In this document: positions 30,843-33,552 of the stretch, piece by piece
Layout: each line of letters starts with the position of its first letter
Numbering within the stretch: the stretch's first letter is position 1
From: Bryobacterales bacterium
GTDB lineage: Bacteria > Acidobacteriota > Terriglobia > Bryobacterales > Bryobacteraceae
NCBI GenBank assembly: GCA_003166475.1
Contig: PMVV01000141.1
Span: 1-33,552 of the forward strand
Length of the DNA: 33,552 bases
Direction of reading: 5' to 3'
Made by a program: the position numbers and the translations under genes
Notes under the pieces: generated by a model
Database searches by the model: none
The model's input: only the letters and a program-made list of their open reading frames with translations
Told to the model about the DNA's origin: nothing

Positions 30843-31533
30843 TTGAAGGCAGCAGATCCGCGAAGACGAAGCCATCCGCATCGCGCAATTCGCCCGCGGC
30901 GACCGGTATCGGATGTTGGAACATAGGTCCGGCGTACGCGAACGTGTGGAACTCGCCGTTCTCGCCGCACGGATCGGCCTGCGGTGGCAGGTCCGCCAGC
31001 AACGCCTCGTCGAACTCGCGGCCGGCGAATCGCGTGTCCAGCGCCTTCTTATCCACGCAGGTGATTCTGGCGCGCAGTCCGCCGCGGATCATTTCCCGCG
31101 CCAGGTCGCGCGTGGGAATCTCCCAGAGCGGAAACAGCGGCTCCAGCCCGGTACCGGCCAGCTTCCGTTCGCGATATTCACGGACATCGCGCAAGAACAA
31201 ATCGCCAAACACAACGGCGTCGAACCCATCCGCGACCGCGGCCCGGCATGCTTCAGCCATCCTGGATTCGTACTCTTCATTGGAACAGGGCCACGGAAGC
31301 TCAACCGCGCGCAACGGCAGACCGGCCGCGGCGGCCTGCGCCTCCACTAACGTACGGCGGACGGCATGCATGGCGACGCGGTCGGCAACTTGGTTGAAAG
31401 TGGTGAGCAGCCCGGCAATCTCCACACCCATGATGCCCGATTGCAGGGCGTGGCTTCGCATCCGGTGCAAGGCCCAGGCGCTATCCTTGCCGCTCGACCA
31501 GGAAAGCAGCGCGCGTTTCAAGCTCTGCTTCAA
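30826..31533 (-). CDS. PP-loop ATP-pyrophosphatase (diphthine-ammonia ligase-like)
   Basis: About 231-235 residues, cytoplasmic. The ATP-binding PP-loop is LLSWSSGKDSAWALH at the N-terminus. Further family marks are GDLFLRDVREYRERK, TCVDKKALDTRFAGREF and CGENGEFHTFAYAGP. In archaea and eukaryotes the family amidates diphthine, but bacteria lack diphthamide; bacterial members are often linked to cobalamin genes. The start is a TTG, either at 31533 (overlapping the DUF6580 stop as TTGA) or at 31521. The gene is third in the PduO-DUF6580-PP-loop-BtuF operon, which suggests a role in cobalamin or corrinoid use. C-terminal residues come from the repeat at 30805-30842. Confidence 0.82.
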   Translation of the reverse strand: MKQSLKRALLSWSSGKDSAWALHRMRSHALQSGIMGVEIAGLLTTFNQVADRVAMHAVRRTLVEAQAAAAGLPLRAVELPWPCSNEEYESRMAEACRAAVADGFDAVVFGDLFLRDVREYRERKLAGTGLEPLFPLWEIPTRDLAREMIRGGLRARITCVDKKALDTRFAGREFDEALLADLPPQADPCGENGEFHTFAYAGPMFQHPIPVAAGELRDADGFVFADLLPSMEGGL

Positions 31534-32057
31534 GCGATCGCAGGAACCCGCTCGGCGTTGCGCAGCGTGCGGCTCAACCATGCGTGCAGGCCGAACAGAA
31601 CGCCGGAGTAGACCAGATCGCCGGCCAGCGTGCGCCCAAAGAACGGAATGGCCTGCGTGAAGCACAGCGCCAGTCCGGCCCAAGTATGCGGGTACCAGTG
31701 GCCCAGCCAGGTGCCGAAGTTGGAGATGACGAAGAACTGCGCGCTACACACCAGGCACGCAGCACCGATGCGCAGCGGGCTCTCGGTCGATTGCAAACGC
31801 CGGCCGATCCACACGCTGATCATGAAACTGAGATAGATGAACGGCGTCGCGGTGGAATAGCCGCCCAACAGCGGGTCGGTCACGGCCATCAACAACAGCG
31901 GCAGCGCGAAGGCCTGCCAGCCCCGCAGGCGCGCCCCCGCGTACAGGCTCATGCCGCCCACCGGCGCGAAGTTCGGCGGATGCGGCGCCAGACGGGCGAC
32001 CGCTCCCAGTATCGTCAGGCTCAAGGCCAAAGGCCGAACATTGTTTGCTCGATCCAT
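31530..32057 (-). CDS. DUF6580 integral membrane protein, putative transporter
   Basis: A 175-residue membrane protein with about five helices. APHPPNFAPVGGMSLYAGA near the N-terminus is the recognisable family signature, followed by AFALPLLLMAVTDPLLGGY, FIYLSFMISVWIGRRL, an FFVISNFGTWLGHWYP loop and AGDLVYSGVLFGLHAWL. Size and topology resemble S-components of ECF vitamin transporters, but this is not proven. SD AAGGAG lies about seven bases before the ATG, and the PduO stop is nine bases upstream. Between a B12 adenosyltransferase and a B12-binding protein, a role in uptake of a corrinoid or precursor is a reasonable guess. Confidence 0.78.
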   Translation of the reverse strand: MDRANNVRPLALSLTILGAVARLAPHPPNFAPVGGMSLYAGARLRGWQAFALPLLLMAVTDPLLGGYSTATPFIYLSFMISVWIGRRLQSTESPLRIGAACLVCSAQFFVISNFGTWLGHWYPHTWAGLALCFTQAIPFFGRTLAGDLVYSGVLFGLHAWLSRTLRNAERVPAIA

Positions 32058-32066
32058 GTGCTCTCC

Positions 32067-32714
32067 TTATTCAGATAGTGTACCGCCGCTCGGTGGGGTT
32101 CCGCTTGCCGCGCGGTTGGGTTCCCACAGCGTCTCCGGCGCGCCGCTTTGGTGGCTGGCCCAGCGGCTCCAGACAAAGAACGCGTCGCTGAGGCGGTTCA
32201 AGTATTTTACCGCTTCCGCGGGGACCGGCTCCTCGCGTGCGAGCGCGGTGACGATGCGCTCCGCGCGGCGGCACACGGTCCGGCAAACGTGCAACTCCGC
32301 GTTGAGCCGCGAGCCGCCCGGCAGCACGAACGATCGCAAAGCCGGCAGGTCCGCATTGGCCCGATCCATCTCCGCTTCCAACTGGGCGATTTCCGCCTCC
32401 GTGATGCGCGCCTGCCGCGGATGCACGTCTGCGGGCAGCGTGGCCAGGATGGATCCCAGGTTGAACAGTTCGTGCTGCACACGCAGAAGAATGGCGGCCA
32501 GCGCGACTAATTCCAACTGCGCCGGGTCGCCCGCAGCGGTTTCGCGCGCCAGCCCCACGAACGCGTTCAACTCGTCCACCGTGCCGTAGGCTTCGATGCG
32601 CCGCGAATCCTTGGGCACACGCTGCCCGCCGGCCAGGCTGGTTTCCCCCGCGTCGCCCTGGCGCGTGTAGACGCGGTTGATGGCCAAACGCGGTTCGTCG
32701 AATTTTGACTCCAT
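32067..32714 (-). CDS. Cob(I)alamin adenosyltransferase, PduO type
   Basis: A 215-residue enzyme that transfers the adenosyl group of ATP to cob(I)alamin, forming coenzyme B12. Family motifs: RVYTRQGDAGETSLAGGQRV (ATP site), EAYGTVDELNAFVGLAR, QHELFNLGSILA, RSFVLPGGSRLNAELHVC, RTVCRRAERIVTAL and LNRLSDAFFVWSRWA. All are intact. Start 32714 (MESKFDEPRL) follows a TATCCT box by six bases; a start at 32729 would lie upstream of the box. First gene of the minus cobalamin operon. The proline- and serine-rich end is variable in the family. Confidence 0.93.
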   Translation of the reverse strand: MESKFDEPRLAINRVYTRQGDAGETSLAGGQRVPKDSRRIEAYGTVDELNAFVGLARETAAGDPAQLELVALAAILLRVQHELFNLGSILATLPADVHPRQARITEAEIAQLEAEMDRANADLPALRSFVLPGGSRLNAELHVCRTVCRRAERIVTALAREEPVPAEAVKYLNRLSDAFFVWSRWASHQSGAPETLWEPNRAASGTPPSGGTLSE

Positions 32715-32720
32715 GCATGC

Positions 32721-32726
32721 AGGATA
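32721..32726 (-). promoter_or_regulatory. -10 box TATCCT, leaderless type
   Basis: Minus-strand TATCCT ends six bases before the ATG at 32714. It would drive the four-gene cobalamin operon from an mRNA starting at the ATG. I see no B12 riboswitch in the short upstream region. Confidence 0.45.
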
Positions 32727-32784
32727 CATCGCGCGCCGGTCTCGCTGTTATGATGAAAACGACCTCCGCCAAGATGGGTAAGCC

Positions 32785-32997
32785 ATGAACATTGACGACC
32801 GCCTCGAAAAACTCGCCGAACGGCATGAAGCGCTGACGCAGGCCGTGGATCTTTTGGCTTCCATGCTTCAGGAAAACGAGCGACGCATGGCGCAGGTGCT
32901 GGATGCCATCAACCGCCTGGCGAATATCGCGGAAGCGCACGACGTTCGGCTTGACGATCACGAGCACGCTCCGGACGATCCGTCCCGCGCGGCATAA
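32785..32997 (+). CDS. Small coiled-coil protein of unknown function
   Basis: A 70-residue protein, almost entirely helical: IDDRLEKLAERHEALTQAV, then LASMLQENERRMAQVLDA, then INRLANIAEAHDVRLDDHE. Heptad spacing of Leu/Ile/Ala suggests a coiled coil. No signal peptide or membrane segment. I recall similar short helical proteins in acidobacterial genomes without known function. A TATGAT lies at 32749-32754, about 30 bases before the ATG. Divergent from the cobalamin operon. Confidence 0.72.
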   Translation: MNIDDRLEKLAERHEALTQAVDLLASMLQENERRMAQVLDAINRLANIAEAHDVRLDDHEHAPDDPSRAA

Positions 32998-33111
32998 GCG
33001 GGACGCGCCCTTTGAGCCTGTAGCCTGCCGCCACGCCAAGTGAGCAGGGCGCCGCCGAGGGCGGAGCGGTAGGGACTTGGGAGCGGCAAACCGGTAGCGC
33101 CCATCGGGAGG

Positions 33112-33438
33112 TCAATTCGCTTTGGTTGGGGACGGCGAAATAGCGGCGCCCGAGCCAGTACCTTCGCCCGTAGAGCCAGTGGTTATCGACGATACGGAAG
33201 ACGGACCGGCGGCCGACGGCAGTGTAGCGCCGCCCGAACCCACGCCCGCGCGTCGCTCACCTTCCCGGGCAACGGCCCTACCTATGCCCTGAGATGACAC
33301 GTACCCCGCGATTCCGCCGAGCAATGTGGAAACGGTATTCTCGCCGATCGTTTTGGGGATCGCGAGAGCTACGATGATGACCAGCAAGATCATTACTGTA
33401 GGGAACTGGATCATCTGTCCGGACGTAATCAGCTCCAT
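33112..33438 (-). CDS. Small single-pass membrane protein, unknown function
   Basis: A 108-residue protein. The N-terminal hydrophobic helix (FPTVMILLVIIVALAIP) is followed by a Gly-rich segment (TLLGGIAGYVSSQGIG) that could be a second membrane-associated stretch. A tail rich in Gly, Ser and Thr (TTGSTGEGTGSGAA) completes it. The start may be 33438 or the later Met at 33411. Not recognised; layout is compatible with a holin-like or envelope protein, but no phage genes are near. The flanking stretches 32998-33111 and 33439-33552 show nothing clear. Confidence 0.5.
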   Translation of the reverse strand: MELITSGQMIQFPTVMILLVIIVALAIPKTIGENTVSTLLGGIAGYVSSQGIGRAVAREGERRAGVGSGGATLPSAAGPSSVSSITTGSTGEGTGSGAAISPSPTKAN

Positions 33439-33552
33439 CTTGCAGGTCCCTATCGTATTTCGTTAGTCCGATGAACATCACAACGGCAAAAAGACATACG
33501 ACTATTGAGCGTCGCGTAATACGGTGACGGTTTTCGCGAGAAATGTGCCCCT

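Noticed and set aside
1-33552. CRISPR array or prophage
   Set aside because: No regularly spaced direct repeats with unique spacers and no phage structural, integrase or lysis gene set were found.

Overview
The window looks like chromosome of an acidobacterium of the Solibacter/Bryobacter type (Bryobacterales). The evidence is high GC, a secreted lipase-like protein ending in the C-terminal domain typical of Solibacter surface proteins (TIGR03437), a VPS10/BNR propeller protein, a TolB/tricorn-type S41 peptidase, DUF1549/DUF1553 and DUF1501 proteins, a cytochrome c/PQQ-type propeller, a DUF1080 protein, and several toxin-antitoxin (TA) modules. No rRNA, tRNA, CRISPR array or prophage was seen. 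The taxonomic call is inference from gene content.

Layout. 1-1.9 kb: alpha/beta hydrolase, a decayed TMEM175 channel gene, and a ribbon-helix-helix (RHH) gene with a small unknown partner under a palindromic operator. 1.9-4.6 kb (minus): VOC protein, frameshifted secreted protein, CoA-transferase subunit A, and a subunit B interrupted by a stop codon. 4.7-8.6 kb (minus): large VPS10/BNR protein and a short repetitive-family gene flanked by hairpins. 8.6-10.7 kb: HTH-PIN TA operon with 9-bp iterons, and an IS1-like transposase relic. 10.7-12.2 kb: DUF1080-PHP fusion. 12.2-16.7 kb (minus): RMD1-like membrane protein and a frameshifted S41 peptidase. 16.8-23.3 kb: lipase/BACON/TIGR03437 protein, aldo-keto reductase, DUF4160 relic with DUF2442, a duplication-relic patch, and a PAF-acetylhydrolase-like protein. 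23.4-30 kb: DUF1549/1553 cytochrome, cytochrome-propeller, ParD with ParE stub, HicB with HicA stub, and DUF1501. 30-32.7 kb (minus): four-gene cobalamin operon (PduO, DUF6580, PP-loop protein, broken BtuF). The end holds two small unknown proteins.

Three themes stand out. First, a dispersed family of modular palindromic repeats, usually two hairpins ending in GCCCCAC, lies at gene ends, and three TA partner genes are cut exactly where such a repeat begins. Second, many genes have a TANNNT -10 box 6-7 nt before the ATG, which predicts leaderless mRNAs. Third, at least five chromosomal genes are broken by single stop codons, frameshifts or deletions. Either this lineage is shedding genes or the assembly carries errors; read-level checking would decide.
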